NCBI GenBank assembly: GCA_022360735.1 | Contig: JAKSCF010000265.1 | Location: 1 to 20,176, forward strand | Reading direction: 5' to 3' | Origin: Clostridia bacterium | GTDB taxonomy: Bacteria; Bacillota_A; Clostridia; Peptostreptococcales; JAAYPU01 | DNA: 20,176 nucleotides | Shown: piece by piece, positions 1 to 7,333 of the stretch | Numbering within the stretch: the first letter of the stretch is position 1 | Layout of the letters: each line of letters begins with the position of its first letter | Translations under genes and position numbers: made by a program | Notes under the pieces: generated by a model | Told to the model about the DNA's origin: nothing | Seen by the model: only the letters and a program-made list of their open reading frames with translations | Database searches by the model: none

Positions 1-63
1 ACTCAGAACTATACCTATTTAAAATTAGTTAGCATGAAATTTGAAAAAAATGGTAAACTGTAA
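1..63 (+). CDS. Possible 3' end of an upstream gene (partial)
   Basis: Frame 1 is open from the first base of the window and ends with TAA at 61-63; the other two plus frames meet stops by position 33. It would encode the last 20 residues of a protein, too few for family assignment. The stop lies 26 bases before the XRE gene start, so if real it would be the preceding gene of the same operon. An open frame of 21 codons in AT-rich DNA can occur by chance, so this is a weak call. Confidence 0.3.
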   Translation, partial: TQNYTYLKLVSMKFEKNGKL

Positions 64-89
64 ATGGATAGAAAGAAGGGGAAAATACA

Positions 90-731
90 ATGCACGATAT
101 CGGTAATCGAATTATAACATTAAGAAAAGAATTCAATATGTCACAAGAAGTATTGGCAGAGCGTGTAGGTGTCAGCAGGCAAGCAATTTCCAAATGGGAA
201 AGAGGTGAAGCCACGCCGGATATATATAACATCACTGCTTTGGCAGATATCTTCCAATTATCCATAGATGAATTCATTCGTGGAGAAGAATTTGATTTTA
301 AAAGTAAGAAACCTAAGATAATAGCAATTGAGCTGAAAAAGAATGCTGAAAAGCTCATTATGCTGGCTATCGCTATATTTATCGTCAGCGCTTTTGGATT
401 TACTGTATTACCTTTCAGCAATGATATGAATTTACTAATATTTGGCTTAATGATCGCAGCAGGCATATTAATCATAATAAGGGGTGGTTTTATGTTTGAG
501 AGATTTTATATGTATAACAAGGCTGTGAACCAAAAAGAGTACAACGCGTCAGCATCCAATAAAACTCTATCTAAAAAGAGAAAAAACGCTATTGGTACGA
601 TTGTATCCATACTATGCACCATGATATATCTTTATATTTCATTTATTTATGGGCTATGGCACCCAGGATGGCTTGTTTTTCTTGTGATCCCCATAGCCTA
701 TGCAGTGTTTGATATTTTTGAAACGGATTAA
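90..731 (+). CDS. XRE-family transcriptional regulator with C-terminal membrane segments
   Basis: A 213-residue protein. Residues 1-67 form a Cro/C1-type helix-turn-helix: recognition region SQEVLAERVGVSRQAISKWE, followed by the usual helix around ATPDIYNITALADIF. A basic linker (about 70-87) leads to four hydrophobic stretches at roughly 88-108, 113-136, 167-188 and 193-211, so the DNA-binding domain is probably tethered to the cytoplasmic membrane. This HTH-plus-membrane layout is common in Firmicutes, where such regulators often sit beside small membrane or transporter genes; ligand and target cannot be told from the sequence. The start follows an AAGGGG ribosome-binding site eight bases upstream. 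The gene converges on the B3/B4-domain gene with a strong hairpin between them. No -35/-10 pair is convincing in the 89 bases before it, so it may be cotranscribed with whatever lies to the left. Confidence 0.88.
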   Translation: MHDIGNRIITLRKEFNMSQEVLAERVGVSRQAISKWERGEATPDIYNITALADIFQLSIDEFIRGEEFDFKSKKPKIIAIELKKNAEKLIMLAIAIFIVSAFGFTVLPFSNDMNLLIFGLMIAAGILIIIRGGFMFERFYMYNKAVNQKEYNASASNKTLSKKRKNAIGTIVSILCTMIYLYISFIYGLWHPGWLVFLVIPIAYAVFDIFETD

Positions 732-777
732 GATGAAGGTGTTATAATCATTTTTTTAGTGAATATATTTCCTTAAT

Positions 778-808
778 TTTAAGGTTGGGCATAAAGCCCA
801 ACCTTAAA
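778..808. terminator. 13-bp perfect hairpin between convergent genes
   Basis: TTTAAGGTTGGGC (778-790) pairs perfectly with GCCCAACCTTAAA (796-808) around the loop ATAAA. It lies between the stop of the XRE gene and the stop of the convergent B3/B4 gene, where a bidirectional terminator is expected. Neither side has a good T-run, so termination is inferred from position and stem strength. The core GGTTGGG...CCCAACC recurs at 2742-2763, so it may instead be a dispersed palindromic repeat. Confidence 0.55.
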
Positions 809-820
809 TATTATCGTTAC

Positions 821-1516
821 TTAATCCTTAAAAACCTTCATTCGTTCAACATCTGCTTTTGGTGAAAACAAACAGGTATATTCTTTTATATCTCTTAAAT
901 GGTTCAAAACGATATGCTCTTCTATTCCCGGTAACGCATATACCACATACATGACTTCTTGGGTGTTTTGCTGTATACGGGTACGTCTATCCGGTCCGTA
1001 AATAATACTGGAAATAATTTCGTTCTGATCTTTAATAAATAAGTCATTTGCAATTAACCGTTGTTCTTTATTATTGATGCCTGTATATGCTTCCCCACCT
1101 TTTGAAATATCCAAAGTAATAGGAAAATTCACATCTTGTAAATCATGTCCGGCAGATAATAAAAAATTTTTCAACTCACCCATAAACATGGCTTCAACCA
1201 ATGTAGAAACCGATGGTATGGATTTTTTATTCAATGCTACAGATTCTAGCTGGAATAAAACATGATAATTCTTTTTAAATCGTTTATAATAATCCACATA
1301 TTTTTTTATTATTTCTATATTTTTAAAATCACTTCTGCTGTATTCATTAAATTGACTTTTTAAAGCATTTTGTAATTCTTGCTTTTTGTCTTCCAATGCT
1401 TGATGAAATTGCAAATTGCATACATTTTTCATAACCAGTAATCCTACAGATACGCCGGGGTAAGCTTGTCTACATTCATCCGATATTAATAAAATTTTTT
1501 TAATCCTCCATTTCAT
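821..1516 (-). CDS. Stand-alone B3/B4 (PheRS beta-like) domain protein
   Basis: 231 residues as opened at ATG 1516. The body resembles the free-standing B3/B4 domain family (COG3382, PF03483), related to the tRNA-editing-region domain of phenylalanyl-tRNA synthetase beta. Seen: an N-terminal PGVSVGLLVMKNV strand, a basic helix YYKRFKKNYH, the SIPSVSTLVEAMFMG stretch, a GHDL motif, a GGEAYTG turn and a late YGPDRRTRIQQNT segment, in the usual order. In PheRS this module surrounds the site that hydrolyses mischarged Tyr-tRNAPhe; the role of solitary copies is not established, trans-editing or RNA binding being guesses. It is the last gene of the minus-strand block, 127 bases after ispG. Start doubtful: ATG 1516 has no ribosome-binding site, whereas GGAGG at 1509-1505 is well placed for an ATT codon at 1495-1493, giving a protein beginning near KILLISDE. 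A TGCTATGAT extended -10 lies at 1548-1540. Confidence 0.75.
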   Translation of the reverse strand: MKWRIKKILLISDECRQAYPGVSVGLLVMKNVCNLQFHQALEDKKQELQNALKSQFNEYSRSDFKNIEIIKKYVDYYKRFKKNYHVLFQLESVALNKKSIPSVSTLVEAMFMGELKNFLLSAGHDLQDVNFPITLDISKGGEAYTGINNKEQRLIANDLFIKDQNEIISSIIYGPDRRTRIQQNTQEVMYVVYALPGIEEHIVLNHLRDIKEYTCLFSPKADVERMKVFKD

Positions 1517-1539
1517 TCATCTATATTTTCTTTTTATCT

Positions 1540-1548
1540 ATCATAGCA
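1540..1548 (-). promoter_or_regulatory. Candidate extended -10 promoter for the B3/B4 gene
   Basis: On the minus strand TGC followed by TATGAT matches an extended -10 element (TGnTATAAT), about 25 bases before the annotated start. No good -35 hexamer is seen upstream. If used, the gene can be expressed separately from ispG. Confidence 0.3.
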
Positions 1549-1643
1549 TGAAGAAATTAAACCATTGTAGTGCCAATTTACTTTCTTTTTTGGGTGCCAT
1601 TTTTTAAGGTTCATTAACCATCACTTCAACCATCGCTGCCGCT

Positions 1644-2696
1644 TTACATCTCAGATATTGCTTGAATGAGTACATCTTCGGCCTCTTCTTCTTTGAGCTT
1701 TGCAACGATTTCTCCCTTTTTGAAGAGTAATACATTTTTTTTGCCGCAAGCTAAGCCTAAATCTGCTTCTTTAGCTTCTCCAGGCCCATTAACTTCACAG
1801 CCCATTATGGCTACGGTTAAGTTTTTGTTAATGTCCTTTGTTCTATTCTCTACAGAGGTCGCTATTTTTTCTAAATTAGCATGACATCTGCCACAAGTTG
1901 GACACGAAATAATATTAATACCGTCTTGGATAACTTCTGCAGCTTTAAGGATTTCTTTTGCTGCATATATTTCTTGTACCGGATCACCTGTTAAGGATAC
2001 TCTTATGGTATCGCCTATACCTTCTAAAAGCAATGCGCCTATTCCAACAGCTGATTTTATTTTTCCACTTTGTACTGTCCCGGACTCTGTAATGCCGATG
2101 TGCAATGGGTAGCTTATTTTGCTTGATATCAACTTATGGGCTTCATAATTCATCTTAACGCTAGATGATTTTAGAGAAATAATGATATTGTCAAAGTCCA
2201 TATCTTCTATGGTTTTGATTTGATTTAATACACTTTCCACTAACCCTTGGGCAGTAACGCCTTGATATTTAGCAATTATTGATTTCTCTAATGAACCTGA
2301 ATTGACACCTATTCGTATAGGTATTTGATAGTCTTTGGCTTCATTGATAATAACTTGAACCTTTTCACTTGACCCAATGTTGCCGGGGTTTATTCTAATC
2401 TTATCGGCGCCTTGATGAATGGCTTCAACTGCTAAACGGTAATCAAAGTGTATGTCCGCTGCTACAGGAATCTTGGACTGCTTTTTTATAGCCCCAACAG
2501 CATATGCTGCTTCAAGATCAGGAACCGCAACTCTTACCAATTGACATCCTGCTGTTTCTAATCTTTTTATTTGATCTACCGTGCTATTTATATCTTTTGT
2601 ATCTGTATTGGTCATAGACTGAATGGAAATTGGCGCCCCCCCTCCAATAGCAAGACCTCCACAGATGACTTGTTTTGTTTGTCTTCTTTTAAACAT
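1644..2696 (-). CDS. ispG: 4-hydroxy-3-methylbut-2-enyl diphosphate synthase (flavodoxin/ferredoxin-dependent)
   Basis: 350 residues. Catalyses the reductive ring opening of methylerythritol cyclodiphosphate to HMBPP, the penultimate step of the MEP isoprenoid pathway, using a [4Fe-4S] cluster. The start region reads RRQTKQVICGG with SIQSMTNTDT just after; the TIM-barrel part carries VRVAVPD, ADIHFDYRLA and KIRINPGN; the C-terminal cluster domain has CPTCGRC and MGCEVNGPGEA, supplying the three Cys plus the Glu that bind the cluster. Length is that of the compact bacterial form without the plant/chlamydial insert. The frame extends to a TTG at 2711, but the GGGAG ribosome-binding site (2708-2704) overlaps that codon and is correctly spaced for ATG 2696. 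It is 105 bases downstream of rseP with a palindrome in the gap. With dxr it places two MEP steps in one transcription block with uppS, which uses the pathway's product. Confidence 0.97.
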   Translation of the reverse strand: MFKRRQTKQVICGGLAIGGGAPISIQSMTNTDTKDINSTVDQIKRLETAGCQLVRVAVPDLEAAYAVGAIKKQSKIPVAADIHFDYRLAVEAIHQGADKIRINPGNIGSSEKVQVIINEAKDYQIPIRIGVNSGSLEKSIIAKYQGVTAQGLVESVLNQIKTIEDMDFDNIIISLKSSSVKMNYEAHKLISSKISYPLHIGITESGTVQSGKIKSAVGIGALLLEGIGDTIRVSLTGDPVQEIYAAKEILKAAEVIQDGINIISCPTCGRCHANLEKIATSVENRTKDINKNLTVAIMGCEVNGPGEAKEADLGLACGKKNVLLFKKGEIVAKLKEEEAEDVLIQAISEM

Positions 2697-2741
2697 AATC
2701 AGAGCTCCCAACTTATTCGAATATCATCCACTAATTAATCA

Positions 2742-2763
2742 GGTTGGGCACGGAGACCCAACC
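2742..2763. repeat. Palindromic intergenic repeat between rseP and ispG
   Basis: GGTTGGG (2742-2748) and CCCAACC (2757-2763) are perfect inverted arms around an 8-base loop. The arms are identical to the inner stem of the hairpin at 778-808, and on the minus strand both share TGCCCAACCT. It sits inside an operon and lacks a T-run, so it is unlikely to be a terminator. It looks like one unit of a short dispersed palindrome family. Confidence 0.5.
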
Positions 2764-2801
2764 CTACATTTTCTTATATTCTTGTCACCTGTAACCTTGT
2801 G

Positions 2802-3812
2802 CTATTTAAATATAAACCGATCAAAGTCTTTAAAGGTTACAAATATCATAAGTCCAATTAATATTACGAATCCAATAAAATGAATAAATCCTTCTTTCTC
2901 GGGATCAATTTTTTTACCTGTAATACCTTGAACCACTAGAAGCAATAATCGCCCACCATCCAGCGCCGGAAAAGGCAGCAGATTAATAACGGCTAAGTTC
3001 ATGCTGATCATGGCTGTAAAGTTAGCCACATAAACAGGCCCCATCCTTGCGGCTTCTCCTACTAAGTGAATAATACCGACAGGTCCTACTACATCATTTG
3101 AAGATGCCTGCCCTCTAAACAAAATGACAAAGAAATTTAGCATTGCACCGACTAACATAAATGAATATTTAGTCCCTTCAACAACAGCTCTCTTAAAAGA
3201 AAATTCTTTAGTTTGAAGAATACCAATTATCCGCCTGCCGTTTTCTACCATAATGTTCGAATCCAGTTCTATTATTTCGCCATTTCTTCTTAGTGTAATA
3301 TGAATTTGTTCTCCGGTACTTGCGGTAATAACACCTACAATATCTTCCCATGTGTTAATCTCCGTACCTTCTATATTGATTATTTCATCGCCAGTTTGTA
3401 TACCTGCTTCTTCAGCAGGGTTACCTGCAACAACCTCACCAATAATATTGTCATTGGTTGGAAAACCGGTTACAGAAAAAAGAGTAATCATAATGAGAAT
3501 AGCAAAAATGAAATTCATTGCAGAACCTGCTACTAATACCAATATTTTTGCAAAAATTGGTTTTGCATTAAAGCTTCTCTCGTCATAAGACTCTTCATCT
3601 TCACCCTCCATTTTTACAAAGCCGCCAAGGGGCAGTGCTCTTAATGAGTACTCCGTCTCCCCATTTTTCTTTCTAAAAATGATGGGACCCATTCCAATAG
3701 CGAATTCATTGACTCTAATCCCTACTGATTTTGCAGCAAAAAAATGTCCTGCTTCATGGAGAATCACTAAGATTCCAAATACTATAATGGCAGTAATAAT
3801 TGTCAAGACCAT
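2802..3812 (-). CDS. rseP: RIP metalloprotease (site-2 protease), RseP/RasP family
   Basis: 336 residues, an intramembrane zinc metalloprotease that cuts transmembrane segments of anti-sigma factors and leftover signal peptides (RasP in Bacillus, RseP in E. coli). The first membrane helix carries HEAGH (19-23), giving two zinc ligands and the catalytic Glu; a GMGPIIF loop and LPLGGFVKMEGED follow. A single PDZ domain spans roughly 120-190 (NPAEEAGIQTGDEIINIEG), and the third ligand is the Asp of NLLPFPALDGGR (about 285). A last hydrophobic helix ends the protein. One PDZ and this length fit Gram-positive RasP. ATG 3812 overlaps the 3' end of dxr by 10 bases and has AAGGTG upstream, so the two are probably translationally coupled. 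No anti-sigma substrate gene is in the window. Confidence 0.96.
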   Translation of the reverse strand: MVLTIITAIIVFGILVILHEAGHFFAAKSVGIRVNEFAIGMGPIIFRKKNGETEYSLRALPLGGFVKMEGEDEESYDERSFNAKPIFAKILVLVAGSAMNFIFAILIMITLFSVTGFPTNDNIIGEVVAGNPAEEAGIQTGDEIINIEGTEINTWEDIVGVITASTGEQIHITLRRNGEIIELDSNIMVENGRRIIGILQTKEFSFKRAVVEGTKYSFMLVGAMLNFFVILFRGQASSNDVVGPVGIIHLVGEAARMGPVYVANFTAMISMNLAVINLLPFPALDGGRLLLLVVQGITGKKIDPEKEGFIHFIGFVILIGLMIFVTFKDFDRFIFK

Positions 3813-4945
3813 CCCAATAACACCTTCTCTCGTATTTGCCCATCTATCGCTATTATTTCATCCAAGGTTGGATGAGATATAGGATTGTGGGATTCCATCG
3901 CTTTAATTATATTATTTTGTATATCTAAAAATTTAATCTTTTTTTCTAAAAATAATTGTACCAATATTTCATTAGCTGCGTTTAATGCAATGGCGTAACT
4001 ATCCTCTTTCTTCACTGCGTCATAAGCAAGTTTTAAGCATTCAAATACTTCAAAATCAGGCTTTTCAAAAGTTAATGCACCAATATCTGCAGGATTTAAA
4101 TGCTTTAAATCATTGGGCATCCTATTAGGATATGTTAAAGCATACTGTATCGGCACTTTCATATCCGGAAGACCAAGCTGAGCAATTACCGAATGATCTT
4201 CATATTCTACCATAGAATGAATGATGCTTTGAGGATGAACAATAACATCTATCTGATCAATTGAAACATCAAACAACCAATAGGCTTCAATGACTTCCAA
4301 TCCTTTATTCATCATTGTAGCAGAGTCTACGGTAATCTTAGCGCCCATACTCCAATTTGGATGCATTAAAGCTTCATCGACCGTAACTGCTTGTAATTTT
4401 TCCTTCGTATATCCTCGAAAAGGTCCTCCTGATGCAGTCAAAATGATCCGATTTATTTTATTTGAACCATTACCTTGAAGACATTGAAAAATTGCACTGT
4501 GTTCACTATCAATAGGCAATAATTTAACCCCGTATTCTTTTACAGCATTCATAATTAAATGACCGCCGGCAACCAGAGTTTCCTTATTGGCTAATGCAAT
4601 ATCTTTTCCTTCTTTGATAGCATAATATGTAGGAAGAAGTCCAATCATTCCAACCAATGCATTCAAAACCATGTTGGATTCACTTTCAGAAGCTGCAGCT
4701 ATAAGGCCTTCCATGCCCCAGAGAATCTCTACATTCTTAAATTCTTTTTTTAATTGTATCGCATCTTTTTCTTCTGCTGTCACTGCAATCTTTGGTTGAT
4801 ATTCTCGTATTTGTTCTGAAAGCAGCTGAATATTTTTACCTGCAGTTAAAGCCGTTACTTCAAATTTTTCTTTATTGTTTTGAACAATGTCCAATGCCTG
4901 AGTCCCCACTGAACCTGTAGAACCAAGTATCGCTATTTTTTTCAT
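3803..4945 (-). CDS. dxr: 1-deoxy-D-xylulose 5-phosphate reductoisomerase
   Basis: 380 residues, full length. Converts DXP to methylerythritol 4-phosphate with NADPH and a divalent metal, the first committed MEP-pathway step. The N-terminal Rossmann motif GSTGSVGTQ (8-16) binds NADPH; ALANKETLVAGG, LLPIDSEHSAIFQCL (metal-binding Asp and Glu), LTASGGPFRGY and HPNWSMGAKITVDSATMMNK form the active site and flexible loop; IVHPQSIIHSMVEY and LPDMKVPIQYALTYP follow; the C-terminal helical domain is complete. Start ATG 4945 is preceded by GAGAGGAT. It lies 57 bases after cdsA and overlaps rseP by 10 bases, within the uppS-cdsA-dxr-rseP-ispG series typical of Firmicutes. Target of fosmidomycin in bacteria using this route. 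Confidence 0.98.
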   Translation of the reverse strand: MKKIAILGSTGSVGTQALDIVQNNKEKFEVTALTAGKNIQLLSEQIREYQPKIAVTAEEKDAIQLKKEFKNVEILWGMEGLIAAASESESNMVLNALVGMIGLLPTYYAIKEGKDIALANKETLVAGGHLIMNAVKEYGVKLLPIDSEHSAIFQCLQGNGSNKINRIILTASGGPFRGYTKEKLQAVTVDEALMHPNWSMGAKITVDSATMMNKGLEVIEAYWLFDVSIDQIDVIVHPQSIIHSMVEYEDHSVIAQLGLPDMKVPIQYALTYPNRMPNDLKHLNPADIGALTFEKPDFEVFECLKLAYDAVKKEDSYAIALNAANEILVQLFLEKKIKFLDIQNNIIKAMESHNPISHPTLDEIIAIDGQIREKVLLGWS

Positions 4946-5002
4946 GTCTTATCCTCTCGTTTTTCCTTGGGTATATGACTATACAAGATGCTGCCTATAG
5001 TA

Positions 5003-5785
5003 TTATTGAATGAATAAAATGATGTAATAATAAATAATAGGAGCAGTAAGAAGAATACTGTCAAATCTATCCAGTATACCACCATGACCTGGAATCATTG
5101 TACCGAAATCTTTAATTCCTAATCTTCGCTTAAATGCAGAAGCTGTTAGATCCCCTGTTTGACCGGCAATACTACCAATAAAACCAATGATTATGTAATG
5201 CATCATTAAATCTGATGCCATGAAATATCCAAACAAAGCGGATACCACTATACTTCCAATAGTACCCCCTACAGCACCTTCAATGGTTTTCTTAGGGCTG
5301 ATTTCCGGCCATAATTTGTGTTTTCCAAACAAATAGCCTGAAAAATAAGCGCAAGTATCCGTTACAAAAGCAGTTACAAAAACTAACCATATCATAATAT
5401 TATATTTTTCAATGTTATCAATTAAAATAACATGAAAGGAAAAAAAGACCACATAAAGTATGCCTAATGCTGTTACAGCGCCTTCCTTTACCCATGAATC
5501 CTTTTTAATTAATATGGTTAAAAGAATCAATAGGATCGTTATAAAAATCCATAGAGACCATAAATGGTTCAATATGTTAAAGAAAATAAAAAGATATAAA
5601 ATAATGCTGCTGACTGTTCCAATCATAAAAGAGGGTTTTATTTCTAACCCTTTAAAAGCATTATAGAATTCTTTTAGGGCCATTAGGCCTATGATAAATC
5701 CTGCAATTTTTAGAATCCAACCACCACTATATACTGCATATAAAAGTGGTATGAGTATCAATGCAGAAATAATTCTAACCTTCAT
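5003..5785 (-). CDS. cdsA: Phosphatidate cytidylyltransferase (CDP-diglyceride synthase)
   Basis: 260 residues from ATG 5785. Makes CDP-diacylglycerol from phosphatidic acid and CTP, the branch point for phosphatidylglycerol, cardiolipin and phosphatidylethanolamine. It is an integral membrane protein with about seven or eight hydrophobic stretches. The C-terminal signature is present: SPKKTIEGAVGG, then GQTGDLTASAFKRRLGIKD, then IPGHGGILDRFDS, with the metal-binding acidic residues. The frame stays open 22 codons upstream to 5851, but that part lies inside uppS, is hydrophilic and unlike the family; the AGGAG box at about 5794-5790 fixes the start at 5785. It therefore overlaps the last 11 bases of uppS, a coupling usual for this pair. 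Confidence 0.96.
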   Translation of the reverse strand: MKVRIISALILIPLLYAVYSGGWILKIAGFIIGLMALKEFYNAFKGLEIKPSFMIGTVSSIILYLFIFFNILNHLWSLWIFITILLILLTILIKKDSWVKEGAVTALGILYVVFFSFHVILIDNIEKYNIMIWLVFVTAFVTDTCAYFSGYLFGKHKLWPEISPKKTIEGAVGGTIGSIVVSALFGYFMASDLMMHYIIIGFIGSIAGQTGDLTASAFKRRLGIKDFGTMIPGHGGILDRFDSILLTAPIIYYYIILFIQ

Positions 5786-6524
5786 TATTCTCCTCCGCTT
5801 CGATGCCACCGTATCGTCGCTTTCTTTTCTGATATGAAATAATGGCTTCAATTAAATGCTCTTTCCTAAAATCCGGCCATAGTACATCTGTAAACCACAA
5901 TTCACTATAAGCTAACTGTGGCAGTAAAAAATTGCTTAATCGCAACTCTCCACTGGTACGAATCACCAAGTCCGGATCCGGTATTCCCTTTGTATAAAAC
6001 AAACTGTCAATTAATTCATAGTTAATATCATCTTGCTCAATATCACTGTTTTTTATAAGGTCATATATTTTTTTGACCATTCCAACCATCTCATCGCGAG
6101 AACCGTAATTTAAAGCGATATTAAATACCAAGCCCGTATTATTCTTTGTGAGTTCTAAAGACTTCGTTATTTTTTTAGTAATATTATTAGATAGTTTTTG
6201 ATAATCTCCAATAATATTTAGTTTTACATTGTTGCTGTGAATTTCTTTAATTTCTTTATCCAAATAGATTAACAATAAACTAAATAAAGTACTCACTTCT
6301 TCTTTCGGCCTGGTCCAGTTTTCTGTAGAAAAAGCGTATACGGTCAAATATCCTATACCCATATCAGAAGATGCTCTAACAATTTCACGTATAGCTTCTA
6401 CTCCTGCTTTATGTCCTGCAGCACGAGGAAGTCCTTTACTTCTCGCCCATCTTCCATTACCGTCCATAATGATTGCAATATGCTTTGGAATTTTTGTTTT
6501 GTCTAATGTATCGCTTTCTATCAT
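5775..6524 (-). CDS. uppS: Isoprenyl transferase (undecaprenyl diphosphate synthase)
   Basis: 249 residues, cis-prenyltransferase that extends farnesyl-PP with isopentenyl-PP to the C55 lipid carrier used for peptidoglycan and teichoic acids. All signature regions are visible: IAIIMDGNGRWARSKG with the catalytic Asp, AGHKAGVEAIREIV, LTVYAFSTENWTRPKEEV, FNIALNYGSRDEM, and the C-terminal DLVIRTSGELRLSNFLLPQ and SELWFTDVLWPDF. Start ATG 6524 follows GAGGTGAG. It is the first gene after the hairpin behind frr, so it heads a sub-operon with cdsA, dxr, rseP and ispG; its substrate comes from the MEP pathway encoded downstream. Confidence 0.98.
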   Translation of the reverse strand: MIESDTLDKTKIPKHIAIIMDGNGRWARSKGLPRAAGHKAGVEAIREIVRASSDMGIGYLTVYAFSTENWTRPKEEVSTLFSLLLIYLDKEIKEIHSNNVKLNIIGDYQKLSNNITKKITKSLELTKNNTGLVFNIALNYGSRDEMVGMVKKIYDLIKNSDIEQDDINYELIDSLFYTKGIPDPDLVIRTSGELRLSNFLLPQLAYSELWFTDVLWPDFRKEHLIEAIISYQKRKRRYGGIEAEENNEG

Positions 6525-6757
6525 TCTCTCACCTCGTAAAGACGTATTAAGGTTATTGTAACATAATAGCCATAATCATAATATAGATATCTACCTTTTA
6601 TTCTTGAAGTAAGTATATCAATATTAATGGTTATAAATCATTAATATAAGTAAATTAAGCTCCAAAAGGAGCTTAATCTAGTTATAATATACACTGGAAA
6701 AATTAAAATGTCTATAAATATGTATTATCCTTTAGTGATTTCAATTTAATATTGTTT
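6525..6757 (-). promoter_or_regulatory. frr-uppS intergenic region with 9-bp inverted repeat
   Basis: A 233-base gap inside an otherwise tight gene series. Besides the hairpin behind frr it holds a perfect inverted repeat, ATATTAATG (6621-6629) and CATTAATAT (6639-6647), separated by nine bases. On the minus strand several AT-rich -10-like hexamers (TATACT, TACAAT) follow towards uppS, but none has a good -35 at proper spacing. A promoter for the uppS-cdsA-dxr-rseP-ispG unit is expected here; I cannot place it. Confidence 0.35.
6654..6677 (-). terminator. Terminator-like hairpin after frr
   Basis: ATTAAGCTCC (6654-6663) and GGAGCTTAAT (6668-6677) pair perfectly over 10 bp around a four-base loop. 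On the minus strand it lies about 80 bases beyond the frr stop and is followed only by TTTACTTAT, a poor U-tract, so termination may be partial. Confidence 0.5.
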
Positions 6758-7321
6758 CTATACTTCTAAGATTTCTTTTTCTTTGCTGGATATAATGCCA
6801 TCTACTTCTTGTACCTGTTTGTTAATCATGTTTTGTACTTCCTCTAAAGCTGCTTTTAAATCGTCTTGGGTTAGTTCACCATTCTTTTCTAATTTTTTTA
6901 AATCATCATTAGCATGTCGTCTTTCGTTTCTTAATGCAACTTTAGCTTCTTCTCCCATTTTCTTAACCAGCTTAGTCAACTCTTTTCTTCTTTCCTCTGT
7001 TAGTTGAGGAACTGCCAGTCGTATAACTTTTCCATCATTCGCCGGGTTAATACCCAGTTCAGATTGAGTAATGGCTTTTTCAATATCTGTAATAGCCGAA
7101 GGGTCAAATGGTTGAATCAGCAGTAACCTAGGTTCAGGTGCAGATATATTTGCTAACTGCATAAGCGGTGTAGGTGAACCGTAGTAGTCCACAAGAACTT
7201 TATCAAGCAATGATGGATTCGCTCTACCGGCTCTTACGCCTTTTAAGTTATCAACCAACACATCTACCGTTTTCCTCATCTTCTCATTTAAGTTATCGTG
7301 TACTGAAAAATGTAATTGCAT
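6758..7321 (-). CDS. frr: Ribosome recycling factor
   Basis: 187 residues, the usual length. Works with EF-G to split post-termination ribosomes. Seen: [26 protein letters not shown] near the N terminus, [22 protein letters not shown] in the small domain, [26 protein letters not shown] at the hinge, and a long charged C-terminal helix ([16 protein letters not shown] onward). Start ATG 7321 has AGGAGG eight bases upstream. It begins 12 bases after pyrH and is cotranscribed with it; the hairpin at 6654-6677 follows. Confidence 0.98.
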   Translation of the reverse strand: MQLHFSVHDNLNEKMRKTVDVLVDNLKGVRAGRANPSLLDKVLVDYYGSPTPLMQLANISAPEPRLLLIQPFDPSAITDIEKAITQSELGINPANDGKVIRLAVPQLTEERRKELTKLVKKMGEEAKVALRNERRHANDDLKKLEKNGELTQDDLKAALEEVQNMINKQVQEVDGIISSKEKEILEV

Positions 7322-7333
7322 ATTAAAACCTCC

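Noticed and set aside
29..475. Minus-strand open frame of 148 codons
   Set aside because: Antisense to the XRE regulator, whose HTH is clear; no ribosome-binding site.
1561..1643. Terminator between ispG and the B3/B4 gene
   Set aside because: Only direct repeats of TGGCAC and of GATGGTT are seen; no stem-loop with T-run.
5786..5851. Longer cdsA with 22 extra N-terminal residues
   Set aside because: That stretch is hydrophilic, lies within uppS, and the ribosome-binding site AGGAG supports ATG 5785.
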